Of a stretch of 13,311 bases of DNA, positions 1 to 6,875 are shown piece after piece; within the stretch, counting starts at the first letter, position 1; every line of letters begins with the position of its first letter. The stretch spans positions 1,922 through 15,232 of the forward strand of contig DQGF01000118.1 of the NCBI GenBank assembly GCA_003525045.1, written 5' to 3'. Source of the DNA: Pseudomonas sp. (lineage in GTDB: Bacteria > Pseudomonadota > Gammaproteobacteria > Pseudomonadales > Pseudomonadaceae). The translations under genes were made by a program, and so were the position numbers. The notes below the pieces were generated by a model, which was not told the origin of the DNA, did no database searches, and saw only the letters and a program-made list of their open reading frames with translations.

Positions 1-696
1 TGCCTGAACGGTCACACCGAGCCGCTGGAAGGTCGGGCTCAGCTCACTGCGCGCGGATTCAAGCTCAAGCAGCTGTTCCCGACTTTCGAGCCAATGAAAA
101 CCAGTTTCGGCGAACTCAATGGCGATGCCGACATCACCGGTCGCGGCAACTCGGTGGCCAAATTGCTGGGCACCGCCAATGGCAACCTGAAGATGCTGAT
201 CAATGACGGCGCCATCAGTCGCGAGTTGATGGAACTGGCCGGGCTGAACGTCGGCAACTATGTGGTCGGCAAGATCTTTGGCGACAAGGAAGTGAAGATC
301 AACTGCGCTGCCGCCGACTTCGACATCAAGACCGGTCTGGCGACCACGCGGCTGTTCGTCTTCGATACCGAGAATGCCATCATCTATATCGATGGCACGG
401 CGAATATGGCGACCGAGCAGTTGGACCTGACCATCTCCCCGGAATCCAAGGGCTGGCGTTTGATCTCGTTGCGTTCGCCGCTGTACGTACGGGGCAAGTT
501 CATCAAGCCGGACGCCGGTGTGAAAGCCGTGCCGCTGTTGCTGCGTGGGGCCGGGATGGTTGCGCTGGGTGTAATAGCCGCGCCAGCGGCGGGGCTGCTG
601 GCGTTGGTGGCGCCGAGCGGGGGCGAGCCGAATCAGTGTGCGCCGTTGCTGGAGCAGATGAAGGCGGGTAAGGCGCCCAAGACCGTTAAAGACTGA
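1..696 (+). CDS. AsmA family protein, C-terminal part (5' end outside window)
   Basis: Partial gene: the reading frame is open from base 1 and ends at TGA 694-696, giving 231 visible residues. The visible part resembles the C-terminal domain of AsmA-family proteins, large inner-membrane-anchored periplasmic proteins linked to outer-membrane biogenesis and lipid transport. Recognisable pieces are the segment around 'TSFGELNGDADITGRG', the 'NGNLKMLINDGAISREL' stretch, repeated beta-strand-like segments, and a small hydrophobic Ala/Gly/Leu-rich tail region followed by 'APLLEQM'. The true start lies upstream of the window, so the N-terminal membrane anchor cannot be seen. The ATG at base 94 is internal and not a start. 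A hairpin 12 bp after the stop probably ends its transcript. I am confident of the family and less so of which AsmA paralogue it is. Confidence 0.85.
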   Translation, partial: CLNGHTEPLEGRAQLTARGFKLKQLFPTFEPMKTSFGELNGDADITGRGNSVAKLLGTANGNLKMLINDGAISRELMELAGLNVGNYVVGKIFGDKEVKINCAAADFDIKTGLATTRLFVFDTENAIIYIDGTANMATEQLDLTISPESKGWRLISLRSPLYVRGKFIKPDAGVKAVPLLLRGAGMVALGVIAAPAAGLLALVAPSGGEPNQCAPLLEQMKAGKAPKTVKD

Positions 697-708
697 TAGG
701 GGCAAAGC

Positions 709-733
709 GCTCTCGGACTAAAAATCCGAGAGC
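709..733. terminator. Hairpin, probable shared terminator between convergent genes
   Basis: A perfect 9-bp stem (GCTCTCGGA / TCCGAGAGC) closes a 7-nt loop. It lies 12 bp after the AsmA-family stop and 28 bp beyond the end of the convergent gene at 762-1502, so it could serve both. The T tract is short on either strand (ATTTGGG on +, GCTTTGCC on -), so termination may be only moderate. Confidence 0.6.
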
Positions 734-761
734 ATTTGGGTAGCTGGATCCCATTGGCTAC

Positions 762-1502
762 TCAGTCTGGAAGTGGTTCATGGATATGAATCAATTCGGT
801 TTTAATTTTACTATTTGTTTTTTCATCGATGGCTTTTCTGAAATTGCCGTAGTTAGATTCATTCAGTAAGCTCAAATTCACCATGATGTTGTCTTTGTTG
901 TCTTCGGATGGTCTCAATTTAGTCTGGTCTAAAATATCGATTCCAATCCGGCTCGAAGTATGGGCGAGGACTTGTATTGTCACGGCGACTTTATCTTTAC
1001 GAACAATTGTCACAACCGCCGCGATGTTCGATAAACTTGTTTTTGTGGGGAGGAATTGATCGTCGTCATTGTCGTTGTTCGCTGCAGGCGAGTTGGCTTG
1101 AAGTCTTTTGATGAAAGAGCCGATGGCTTCTGATTCATTGGAAAGTTCGGCTAACCGTGAAAACGCATCGGCGAGCGATTGTCTTTCATCATCTGAAATT
1201 AACTTCGCTGTGCGGTCCGTTATGATCCTTAGCAGGCTATTGGGGGCGAAATTAACACGTTCAAGGCTATTGCTCTCCTGGACCCAGGCTAGGTTTCCTA
1301 GCATGTTGGTGTACTTTGACCAGTAAAGTTCTCGATGGTTGCCAGATTTTGCAGCCAGAAGCTGGCCGTACAAACTGGAATGCAACAAATCTCTTTTAAA
1401 GTCGTCAGAGTGTGAACCGCAAAATATTGTTATGTTTCCCGCGACGAGATATAGATCGTATGATGTATTTTTCATAAGTGCTCTGAATTGAACTGAATTC
1501 AT
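762..1502 (-). CDS. Hypothetical protein, 246 aa (gene B of AT-rich pair)
   Basis: I do not recognise a named family. The product has no signal peptide and no membrane segment. It begins with a hydrophobic beta-like stretch ('YDLYLVAGNITIFCGS', residues 15-30). A helical region with 'DLLHSSLYGQLLAAK' follows, then an aromatic segment ending in 'GNLAWV' (W61, Y64, W73). An acidic Asn/Asp linker lies around residues 143-149, and the C-terminal half is beta-rich. It lies 51 bp downstream of the 254-aa gene on the same strand, so the two are probably co-transcribed. No Shine-Dalgarno precedes the ATG at 1502; Met10 (1475) is an alternative start with only a weak AGAG ahead of it. The DNA is strikingly AT-rich for this genome (about 28% GC over 781-840), which suggests acquisition by transfer. 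A toxin, immunity or structural role would be a guess. Confidence 0.7.
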   Translation of the reverse strand: MNSVQFRALMKNTSYDLYLVAGNITIFCGSHSDDFKRDLLHSSLYGQLLAAKSGNHRELYWSKYTNMLGNLAWVQESNSLERVNFAPNSLLRIITDRTAKLISDDERQSLADAFSRLAELSNESEAIGSFIKRLQANSPAANNDNDDDQFLPTKTSLSNIAAVVTIVRKDKVAVTIQVLAHTSSRIGIDILDQTKLRPSEDNKDNIMVNLSLLNESNYGNFRKAIDEKTNSKIKTELIHIHEPLPD

Positions 1503-1506
1503 AGGT

Positions 1507-1540
1507 GAGAGAAATCGACCATCTTCACTCGATTTCTCTC
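1507..1540 (-). other. Perfect 12-bp inverted repeat between the two AT-rich genes
   Basis: The arms GAGAGAAATCGA (1507-1518) and TCGATTTCTCTC (1529-1540) are perfectly complementary around a 10-nt loop. In the - strand transcript the hairpin begins 13 nt after the stop of the upstream gene and ends 4 nt before the ATG of the downstream gene, where its Shine-Dalgarno would be. It has no T tract, so it is more likely a translational control or mRNA-processing hairpin than a simple terminator. Confidence 0.55.
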
Positions 1541-1553
1541 TGGCTTAAACCTG

Positions 1554-2318
1554 TTAGAGATCCAGGTCCGGAAGGTCGAGAATGAACTTTTCAGCAGACG
1601 CCAGATACTTCTTGCGAAGCGAGTCGCGCACTCCCCCGAATATCGAATTATCTAAATAAATGCGCGAACTAGCCGATTTAATGGTCGTGGATTGGCGTGT
1701 TGTTTTCCAAAACAGGAACCCGGTATTTCTTTCTCGAGCGTCGAGCGACACGAAGTTAATAATCATGTTCGCTTGCCCACTGCTGTCTACCCAGACGGGT
1801 GCGAAGTCGTATTTTCCTTCTCTGCCAAGTACCTTTTCGCTCTCTAAAATCGGGATGGCTTGCTGATTGCCTTTAACCGCATCTACAGCCTTTTTACCAA
1901 CATTTGCCAGCATTTGAGCATTGCTGCCGATCAGTCCTATCGCCAAGTCCAAGGCAATCTGGTCCATAGTGACACCGATTTTGCTAATGCTGATGTCCTT
2001 ATAAATTCCGCCATTATTAACCCAGCCAAACTTATTCAATCCGCTTAGATAATATTGGTACCATTCAGCTAATTGTGTTTGCTCCGGAAATTTTTTTGTA
2101 GCGGCGTTATGCATAACTAATTTGCATAGATTCACATCGGAAATTATTTCTTCTGAAACGCCTGGAAGAAAGGTGTTTAGTGTTTCGGGCATGACGCTTG
2201 CGGTTGGCTTGTTGACGTCGTGCGGAGGTTGTACCTGTTGGTTTGCAAAGGTGCGTATGGTTTTGTTCGGTAATGTCGCGAGGGCGTCGACAAATTCAAG
2301 TCGTGGTTCCATGTGCAT
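1554..2318 (-). CDS. Hypothetical protein, 254 aa (gene A of AT-rich pair)
   Basis: No named family recognised. The start at 2318 is supported by AAGGA eight bases upstream. The first 50 residues look unstructured and Pro/Asn/Gln-rich. A helical region follows (residues 54-98) with an aromatic cluster 'EWYQYYLSGLNKFGWV' at 85-100. A hydrophobic, Gly-containing amphipathic helix spans about 116-149 ('TMDQIALDLAIGLIGSN' onward), and a beta-rich C-terminal half ends in acidic 'DLPDLDL'. There is no signal peptide and no clear membrane span. It is the first gene of a probable two-gene operon. The aromatic segment aligns without gaps with residues 59-74 of the neighbour's product, suggesting distant paralogy. 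GC is low (about 35% over 1981-2040). The helical half plus beta half leaves open a pore-forming or secreted role, but nothing in the sequence proves it. Confidence 0.72.
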   Translation of the reverse strand: MHMEPRLEFVDALATLPNKTIRTFANQQVQPPHDVNKPTASVMPETLNTFLPGVSEEIISDVNLCKLVMHNAATKKFPEQTQLAEWYQYYLSGLNKFGWVNNGGIYKDISISKIGVTMDQIALDLAIGLIGSNAQMLANVGKKAVDAVKGNQQAIPILESEKVLGREGKYDFAPVWVDSSGQANMIINFVSLDARERNTGFLFWKTTRQSTTIKSASSRIYLDNSIFGGVRDSLRKKYLASAEKFILDLPDLDL

Positions 2319-2445
2319 GAAAGTATTCCTTTACTTATAGTGTTTGAACAACCGATGGGTTGTGGCTGTAAGACTAAGTCAGTGGGGGGATAAGTCTATA
2401 GGAAGGGTGTTGCTAAAGATTTCTATAGTTCCTGCTGTGTATTAA

Positions 2446-2476
2446 AGCCTTATCGCGCAATTAGCGCGATAAGGCT
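2446..2476 (-). terminator. Intrinsic terminator of the ferritin-like gene
   Basis: A perfect 13-bp stem (AGCCTTATCGCGC / GCGCGATAAGGCT) with a 5-nt AATTA loop lies 11 bp past the stop of the ferritin-like gene. On the - strand it is followed by TTAATA. It should isolate that gene from the AT-rich pair further downstream, which would therefore need its own promoter in 2319-2445. I found no -10/-35 pair with correct spacing there. Confidence 0.7.
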
Positions 2477-2487
2477 GTTGCTTGTGC

Positions 2488-3018
2488 CTATAAGTCTTTC
2501 AGAATATCGGCCATGTCATCCGCATGCTCTTCTTCCTGAGCCAGGATATCTTCGAAGATGCGCCGGGTGGTCGGGTCTTGTTCGCCGATGTACTGAATGA
2601 TCTCGCGGTAGCTGTCGATGGCGATGCGCTCGGCGACCAGGTCTTCGTAGACCATTTCTTTGAGCGAATTGCCGGCCACGTATTGGGCGTGGGAGTTTTT
2701 CGACAGCAGGTCAGGGTTGAACTCGGGTTCACCCCCCAGTTGCACGATGCGCTCGGCCAGGCGGTCGGCGTGTTGGGCTTCCTGGGTCGCGTGCTCGAGG
2801 AATTCGTCGGCCGCGACCTGGGCTTTCAGACCGCTGGCCATGAAGTAATGGCGCTTGTAGCGCAACACGCAGACCAGTTCGGTGGCCAGCGACTCGTTGA
2901 GCAGGCGCAGTACTTCCTCGCGGTCGGCGCTGTAGCTTTCGGTCACTGCGCCGTTCTCGACGTTCTTGCGGGCACGTTCGCGCAGGGTGGTTACATCAGA
3001 CAAATGCATGTCGCTCAT
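2488..3018 (-). CDS. Ferritin-like / bacterioferritin-type iron storage protein
   Basis: A 176-aa cytosolic four-helix-bundle protein that oxidises Fe(II) and stores it as a mineral, or detoxifies iron and peroxide. Visible diiron ligands are Glu47 ('ATEL'), Glu80 and His83 in an ExxH ('EAQH'), Glu130 ('LVAER'), and Glu162 with His165 in a second ExxH ('EEEH'). This matches the ferritin/bacterioferritin ferroxidase pattern. The residue after Glu80 is Ala. In classical bacterioferritin the Met that ligates haem follows the equivalent Glu, so haem binding at that site is not expected. About 30 extra residues precede the first helix. It resembles, from memory, the 'probable bacterioferritin' PA4880 of P. 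aeruginosa. The start at 3018 has a strong AGGAG six bases upstream. It is monocistronic, with its own terminator. Confidence 0.88.
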   Translation of the reverse strand: MSDMHLSDVTTLRERARKNVENGAVTESYSADREEVLRLLNESLATELVCVLRYKRHYFMASGLKAQVAADEFLEHATQEAQHADRLAERIVQLGGEPEFNPDLLSKNSHAQYVAGNSLKEMVYEDLVAERIAIDSYREIIQYIGEQDPTTRRIFEDILAQEEEHADDMADILKDL

Positions 3019-3325
3019 CTCGATCTCCTGGAGGCTAATCCGGTTTGCGTCACGGATCTAGGACGTGATCGCTACTTAAGGTGTGAGTGATGGGCGCGGC
3101 GAAAAGTTTTATACAAATGATCAATCGCAAAAGATCGAAGCCTGCGGCAGCTTCTACAGGGAAATGCGTTCACCGATAGGCGCGTGCGATCTTGCGGGCG
3201 TGGTGGGGTTGAAGCAGGACGGATGTCATAGACTGGTCGTCGAGTTGTCATCTTCGATGTCGAAGCTTGGCGGATGTCTTGCATCTCGCCTTGCTTCATC
3301 TCACCGATCACAAGGATGTTTACCC
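3019..3325. other. Intergenic region between divergent ferritin-like and lipase genes
   Basis: This 307-bp gap has no convincing gene. It holds one single, slightly decayed REP (3131-3161) and a short perfect dyad CTTCGA-TG-TCGAAG at 3252-3265 that could be an operator. Promoters for both flanking genes must lie here, but none shows a clean consensus. The lipase reading frame stays open upstream to 3083, but that stretch reads through the REP and has no signal-peptide character, so it is treated as non-coding. Confidence 0.5.
3131..3161. repeat. Single REP element (GGCTGCGATC class, decayed)
   Basis: The core 'AGCCTGCGGCAGCTTCTACA' matches the REP arms at 10112-10222, with two differences over the unit (A for C after GATCG, T for C in CTCCTA). 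No inverted partner is nearby, so it is a solitary copy. Confidence 0.75.
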
Positions 3326-4216
3326 ATGTCGCAAGGTTGTGCCACGCGTTATCCGCTGGTCCTGGTCCCAGGAATGCTCGGGTTTATCCGTCTACTGCTC
3401 TATCCGTACTGGTACGGGATCATCTCGGTGCTGCGCCGGGGTGGGGCAACGGTGATTGCGGTGCAGGTTTCGCCGCTCAACTCAACCGAGGTCCGCGGAG
3501 AGCAACTGCTGGCGCGGATCGAGGAGATTCTGCGGGAAACCGGGGCCGAGAAGGTCAATCTGATCGGCCATAGCCAGGGCTCGCTCACCGCCCGTTATGC
3601 CGCCGCCAATCGCCCGGATCGGGTCGCCTCGGTCACGTCGGTGGCCGGGCCCAATCACGGTTCGGAGCTGGCGGATTACCTGCACAAACACTACCCGGCA
3701 GACAGCATCAAAGGCTGGCTGCTCAGTGTATTGCTGCGGTTGATCGGCGCGTTGATGAGCCTGCTGGAAACCGGCTATCGCGGGCCGAAACTGCCAGTGG
3801 ATATCCCGGCCTCGCATCAATCGTTGACCACTGCAGGTGTGGCGCTGTTCAATCAGCGTTATCCGCAGGGGCTGCCGCATACCTGGGGCGGTCACGGGCC
3901 GGAAGAGGTCAACGGCGTGCGCTATTACTCATGGTCCGGGACCTTGCAGCCGGGCAAGACCGATAGCGGACGCAATCTGTTTGACGGTACCAATCGAAGT
4001 TGCCGGTTGTTTGCCAGGACCTTCGTGCGCGAAGTCGGGCAGTGCGACGGGATGGTCGGGCGTTACAGCTCGCATCTCGGGACGGTGATTGGTGATGAAT
4101 ACCCGCTGGATCACTTCGACATCGTCAATCAATCGCTGGGATTGGTGGGCAAGGGGGCGGAGCCGGTTCGGTTGTTTGTCGAGCATGCGGCGCGATTGAA
4201 GGCGGCCGGGGTTTAG
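3326..4216 (+). CDS. Triacylglycerol lipase, P. fragi type (family I.1-like)
   Basis: A 296-aa alpha/beta hydrolase that hydrolyses triacylglycerol or other carboxyl esters. The nucleophile is Ser83 in 'GHSQG'. Asp241 ('CDGMVG') and His263 ('LDHFDIVNQ') complete the triad, with the family hallmark 'SSHLG' between them. Asp265 fits the conserved calcium ligand. Overall it reads like the P. fragi lipase ('SVTSVAGPNHGSELAD', 'LTTAGVALFNQRYPQGLP'). The ATG at 3326 is preceded by AAGGA nine bases upstream and gives the usual family length. There is no signal peptide and no neighbouring foldase (lif) gene, as for P. fragi. The oxyanion strand reads 'VPGMLG', where these lipases usually have VHG, so the conserved His is Pro15. 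Two cysteines (226 and 240) are placed differently from the classical disulphide. It may act inside the cell or leave by an unknown route. Confidence 0.9.
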   Translation: MSQGCATRYPLVLVPGMLGFIRLLLYPYWYGIISVLRRGGATVIAVQVSPLNSTEVRGEQLLARIEEILRETGAEKVNLIGHSQGSLTARYAAANRPDRVASVTSVAGPNHGSELADYLHKHYPADSIKGWLLSVLLRLIGALMSLLETGYRGPKLPVDIPASHQSLTTAGVALFNQRYPQGLPHTWGGHGPEEVNGVRYYSWSGTLQPGKTDSGRNLFDGTNRSCRLFARTFVREVGQCDGMVGRYSSHLGTVIGDEYPLDHFDIVNQSLGLVGKGAEPVRLFVEHAARLKAAGV

Positions 4217-4241
4217 CAGGTCGACCGAGTCATCGTTTTTC

Positions 4242-4295
4242 GCGAGCAGGCTCGCTCCCACAGGGGAATGCGATCAACTGTGGGAGCCTGCTCGC
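4242..4295. repeat. REP doublet (GAGCAGGCTCGCTCCCAC class), asymmetric
   Basis: The left arm 4242-4263 and right arm 4278-4295 are inverted copies around a 14-nt spacer. The right arm lacks four bases (GAGC) present in the left, which would leave a bulge in the hairpin. It lies between the convergent lipase and transporter genes and may act as a bidirectional transcript end. Confidence 0.8.
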
Positions 4296-4308
4296 AAATG
4301 ACGTCAGA

Positions 4309-5196
4309 TCAGGCGGCGCAAGCTCTACGGCCCAACACGGTGGTCCAACGCTCCGAAAGAATCACCCCGCCCAAGGTCAACACCCCACCCACCAGGTGAT
4401 ACATCGCCAATTGCTCGTGCAGCACCACCGCCGCAATCAACGCCGTAATCAACGGCAGCAGATTGAAAAACAGCGTGGTCCGGCTCGGTCCCAGGCGCAC
4501 CACGGCCTGCATCCACGCCAGCGGCGCAATCATTGAGGCGAGCAGGCAGGCGTACAACACCAGCGGGATGTTCTGCACTGTCACGCCGATTTTCGGCGAG
4601 GCAAGGAACAGCGGAAACAGCACCACCACTGCCACCAGTACCTGCAAATACAGCAACACCAGCGGCGGCAGGCGCAATTGCCACTTTTTCAGCAGGGTGC
4701 TGTAGATCGCATAGGCCAGGGTGGCGATCAGCATCATCGCGTCGCCCAGGTTCACGCCGTGCTCCAGTAATGCCCCCAGGCTGCCGGAAGAAACGACCAC
4801 CAGGACCCCGGTAAATGACAGCACCGCGCCGGCCAATGCGCCGGCGGTCAGGCGCTGGCCGAGACTGACGATCGCCATGGCCAGCGACATCAGTGGCATC
4901 AAGGACAAGATGATCCCCATGTTGGTGGCCGTGGTCAGCGTCGCGGCGAAGTACGCCAGGCTCTGATAAACCGCCATGCCCAACACACCGAGGATAAAAA
5001 TTTTGCCCAGGTTCGGACGGATCGCCGGCCAATGGGCGATTACCGGTTTGAGCATGAATGGCGTGAACAGCAATCCGGCCAGTAGCCAGCGGTAAAAACC
5101 GATCTCGGCAGGGAAGATCACCCCGGCTGACATTTTGGTGATCACGGTGTTGCCGGCCCAGATGAAAATGGCCAGCAGGGGATAAGCGTATTGCAT
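4309..5196 (-). CDS. EamA/DMT-superfamily transporter
   Basis: A 295-aa inner-membrane protein with about ten hydrophobic segments arranged as two EamA repeats (roughly residues 4-135 and 148-280). The start 'YPLLAIFIWAGNTVITKM' and the short charged loops are typical of drug/metabolite transporters of the RhaT/YdcZ type, which usually export metabolites or amino acids. The substrate cannot be told from sequence. The ATG at 5196 gives a start directly in the first membrane segment; the ribosome site is weak (CCTG just ahead). It is divergent from a truncated AraC-type ORF 96 bp away. That is the usual layout for a transporter and its regulator, so its control may be altered here. Confidence 0.9.
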   Translation of the reverse strand: MQYAYPLLAIFIWAGNTVITKMSAGVIFPAEIGFYRWLLAGLLFTPFMLKPVIAHWPAIRPNLGKIFILGVLGMAVYQSLAYFAATLTTATNMGIILSLMPLMSLAMAIVSLGQRLTAGALAGAVLSFTGVLVVVSSGSLGALLEHGVNLGDAMMLIATLAYAIYSTLLKKWQLRLPPLVLLYLQVLVAVVVLFPLFLASPKIGVTVQNIPLVLYACLLASMIAPLAWMQAVVRLGPSRTTLFFNLLPLITALIAAVVLHEQLAMYHLVGGVLTLGGVILSERWTTVLGRRACAA

Positions 5197-5227
5197 CAGG
5201 AAAAACCAGAACGTTAATGAGGGGTGA

Positions 5228-5257
5228 TTATCGCCTGTCTGGATGCAAGCCTATACT
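5228..5257 (+). promoter_or_regulatory. Possible sigma-70 promoter for the AraC-type ORF
   Basis: A TATACT -10 box (5252-5257) lies 18 bp after a poor -35 (TTATCG, 5228-5233). It would start transcription about 30 bp before the ATG at 5293. The -35 is weak, so this is tentative. Confidence 0.35.
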
Positions 5258-5292
5258 TCGACCCAGACAACCCGCCCCTGATTCCGGACAGT

Positions 5293-5652
5293 ATGAACAG
5301 CAAACACATCGACCTGCTGGATTTCAGCGAACTGCCGGCTCCGGTGTACTTCCGTTATGCGGATTACAACAGCCACGAATACGCCTCGGCCCACCGTCAC
5401 CCCTGGGGCACTCTCGAGTATTCGGCCAATGGCGTCATGCATATGGAAATCGGCGGCACCCGCTTCATGTCACCGCCGCAATACGCGGTGTGGGTTCCAC
5501 CGCAGATCGAGCACAGTTTCTACAGCAACCAGCCGATCAACTACCGCGCGGTCTGTCTGGCACCCATGCTGTGCCGTGATCTGCCTCAGCAGGCCTGCAC
5601 GCTGGCGATCAGCGATATTGTGAAAGCGATACTCAAGGCCAAAGTCGCCTGA
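5293..5652 (+). CDS. AraC-family regulator fragment: cupin sensing domain only
   Basis: A 119-aa ORF that matches the N-terminal cupin (AraC_binding) half of AraC regulators: 'AHRHPWGTLEYSANGVMHMEIGGTRFMSP', then 'YAVWVPPQIEHS' and the linker 'CTLAISDIVKAIL'. In full-length relatives (about 260 aa) this linker leads into two helix-turn-helix motifs. Here the frame stops six residues later (KAKVA) and the next gene begins 94 bp on, so there is no room for the DNA-binding domain. No HTH remnant is visible in the other frames of 5653-5746. It is probably a regulator disabled by deletion, although a stand-alone cupin that binds the old ligand cannot be excluded. The ATG at 5293 fits the family start; GTG 5224 would extend over the likely promoter. 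Confidence 0.7.
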   Translation: MNSKHIDLLDFSELPAPVYFRYADYNSHEYASAHRHPWGTLEYSANGVMHMEIGGTRFMSPPQYAVWVPPQIEHSFYSNQPINYRAVCLAPMLCRDLPQQACTLAISDIVKAILKAKVA

Positions 5653-5746
5653 GCCCCCGACAAAGGTCGACCCACACAATTCCTAGTGCTGACATCGGAA
5701 CGCTGGCAGACTGCCAATCCTTTTACGCCGTTCGTTTTGAGGCTGT

Positions 5747-6760
5747 ATGCCAACGTTTTCTCAACGCCAAGTCTTGCTGATAATCAGTTGGGTCATCATC
5801 TTTGGTGGTTTACTGCTGGTGATCCCGTTGCGACTGCTGCCCAGCCTGTTGGCCGGGTTATTGGTGTTCGAACTGGTCAACATGCTTACCCCGCAATTGC
5901 AGCGGCTGATCGAAGGTCGGCGTGCGCGCTGGCTGGCGGTGGCGTTGCTGGGCACATTAGTGGTGAGTGTGCTGGCGTTGATCTTTGCCGGCGCCATCAG
6001 CTTTCTGCTGCACGAGGCAGAAAACCCCGGCGCTTCCCTCGATAAATTCATGGGCGTGGTCGACCGGGCGCGCGGGCAACTGCCGCCGTTCATCGACGCC
6101 TATCTGCCTGCCAGTGCTGCCGAATTCCGCGTGGCGATCGGCGAGTGGATGACCAAGCACCTGAGTGACTTGCAACTGGTGGGTAAGGACGCGGCGCACA
6201 TGTTCGTGACGCTGCTGATCGGCATGGTGCTGGGGGCGATCATTGCCTTGCAGCGGGTGCCGGACGTGACCAAACGCAAGCCTCTGGCTGCCGCACTGTT
6301 CGATCGTTTGCATCTGCTGGTCCAGGCTTTTCGTAACATCGTGTTCGCCCAGATCAAGATTTCCCTGCTGAACACCTTATTCACCGGGATTTTCCTGGCG
6401 GTGGTCCTGCCGATGTTCGGCATCAAACTGCCGCTGACCAAGACCCTGATCGTGCTGACCTTCCTGCTCGGCTTGTTGCCGGTCATTGGCAACCTGATGT
6501 CGAATACCCTGATCACCATCGTCGGTTTGTCGCTGTCGATCTGGGTGGCGGTTGCGGCACTGGGTTACCTGATTGTTATCCACAAGCTCGAATATTTCCT
6601 CAACGCGCGCATCGTCGGCGGGCAGATCAGCGCCAAGTCGTGGGAGTTGCTGCTGGCAATGCTGGTGTTCGAGGCCGCATTCGGCCTGCCGGGGGTAGTG
6701 GCGGGGCCGATTTATTATGCGTACCTGAAGAGTGAGTTGAAGCAGGTGGGGATGGTTTGA
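5747..6760 (+). CDS. AI-2E family transporter (PerM/YdiK type)
   Basis: A 337-aa polytopic inner-membrane protein of the AI-2E transporter family (formerly UPF0118/DUF20). It has two or three N-terminal membrane helices (residues about 8-90), a mostly soluble stretch (about 92-150) and further helices to the C-terminus. Conserved late segments include 'LTFLLGLLPVIGNLMSNTLI', 'ARIVGGQISAKSWELLL' and 'FGLPGVVAGPIYYAYLK'. Family members have been linked to quorum-signal or small-solute export and Na+/H+ antiport, so the name does not prove AI-2 transport. GAGG stands four bases before the ATG at 5747. It is probably transcribed alone, and a REP doublet follows the stop. Confidence 0.9.
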   Translation: MPTFSQRQVLLIISWVIIFGGLLLVIPLRLLPSLLAGLLVFELVNMLTPQLQRLIEGRRARWLAVALLGTLVVSVLALIFAGAISFLLHEAENPGASLDKFMGVVDRARGQLPPFIDAYLPASAAEFRVAIGEWMTKHLSDLQLVGKDAAHMFVTLLIGMVLGAIIALQRVPDVTKRKPLAAALFDRLHLLVQAFRNIVFAQIKISLLNTLFTGIFLAVVLPMFGIKLPLTKTLIVLTFLLGLLPVIGNLMSNTLITIVGLSLSIWVAVAALGYLIVIHKLEYFLNARIVGGQISAKSWELLLAMLVFEAAFGLPGVVAGPIYYAYLKSELKQVGMV

Positions 6761-6790
6761 TCAGGTAGATGTACATTGCCTGGTCTGAGG

Positions 6791-6857
6791 CCTTCGCGGG
6801 CAAGCCTCGCTCCTACAGGGAATCTCAATCCGTAGGAGCGAGGCTTGCCCGCGAAGG
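6791..6857. repeat. REP doublet with perfect 26-bp arms
   Basis: Arms 6791-6816 and 6832-6857 are perfect inverted copies of 26 bp, with a 15-nt spacer. The core is 'GTAGGAGCGAGGCTTGCCCG'. It lies between the convergent AI-2E and Hsp70 genes, 30 bp past one stop and 18 bp past the other, and can fold into a long hairpin ending both transcripts. Confidence 0.9.
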
Positions 6858-6875
6858 GCGCGCCGCGAAATCAGG

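Noticed and set aside
2524..3090. 188-aa + strand open frame opposite the ferritin-like gene
   Set aside because: It is antisense to a gene with intact diiron ligands and a strong ribosome site.
3083..3325. N-terminal extension of the lipase frame
   Set aside because: It reads through a REP element and lacks signal-peptide features. The ATG at 3326 has a good ribosome site and gives the family length.
4325..5032. 235-aa Gly/Arg-rich - strand frame inside the EamA gene
   Set aside because: It is a frame-shifted shadow of the transporter, with composition unlike any membrane or soluble family.
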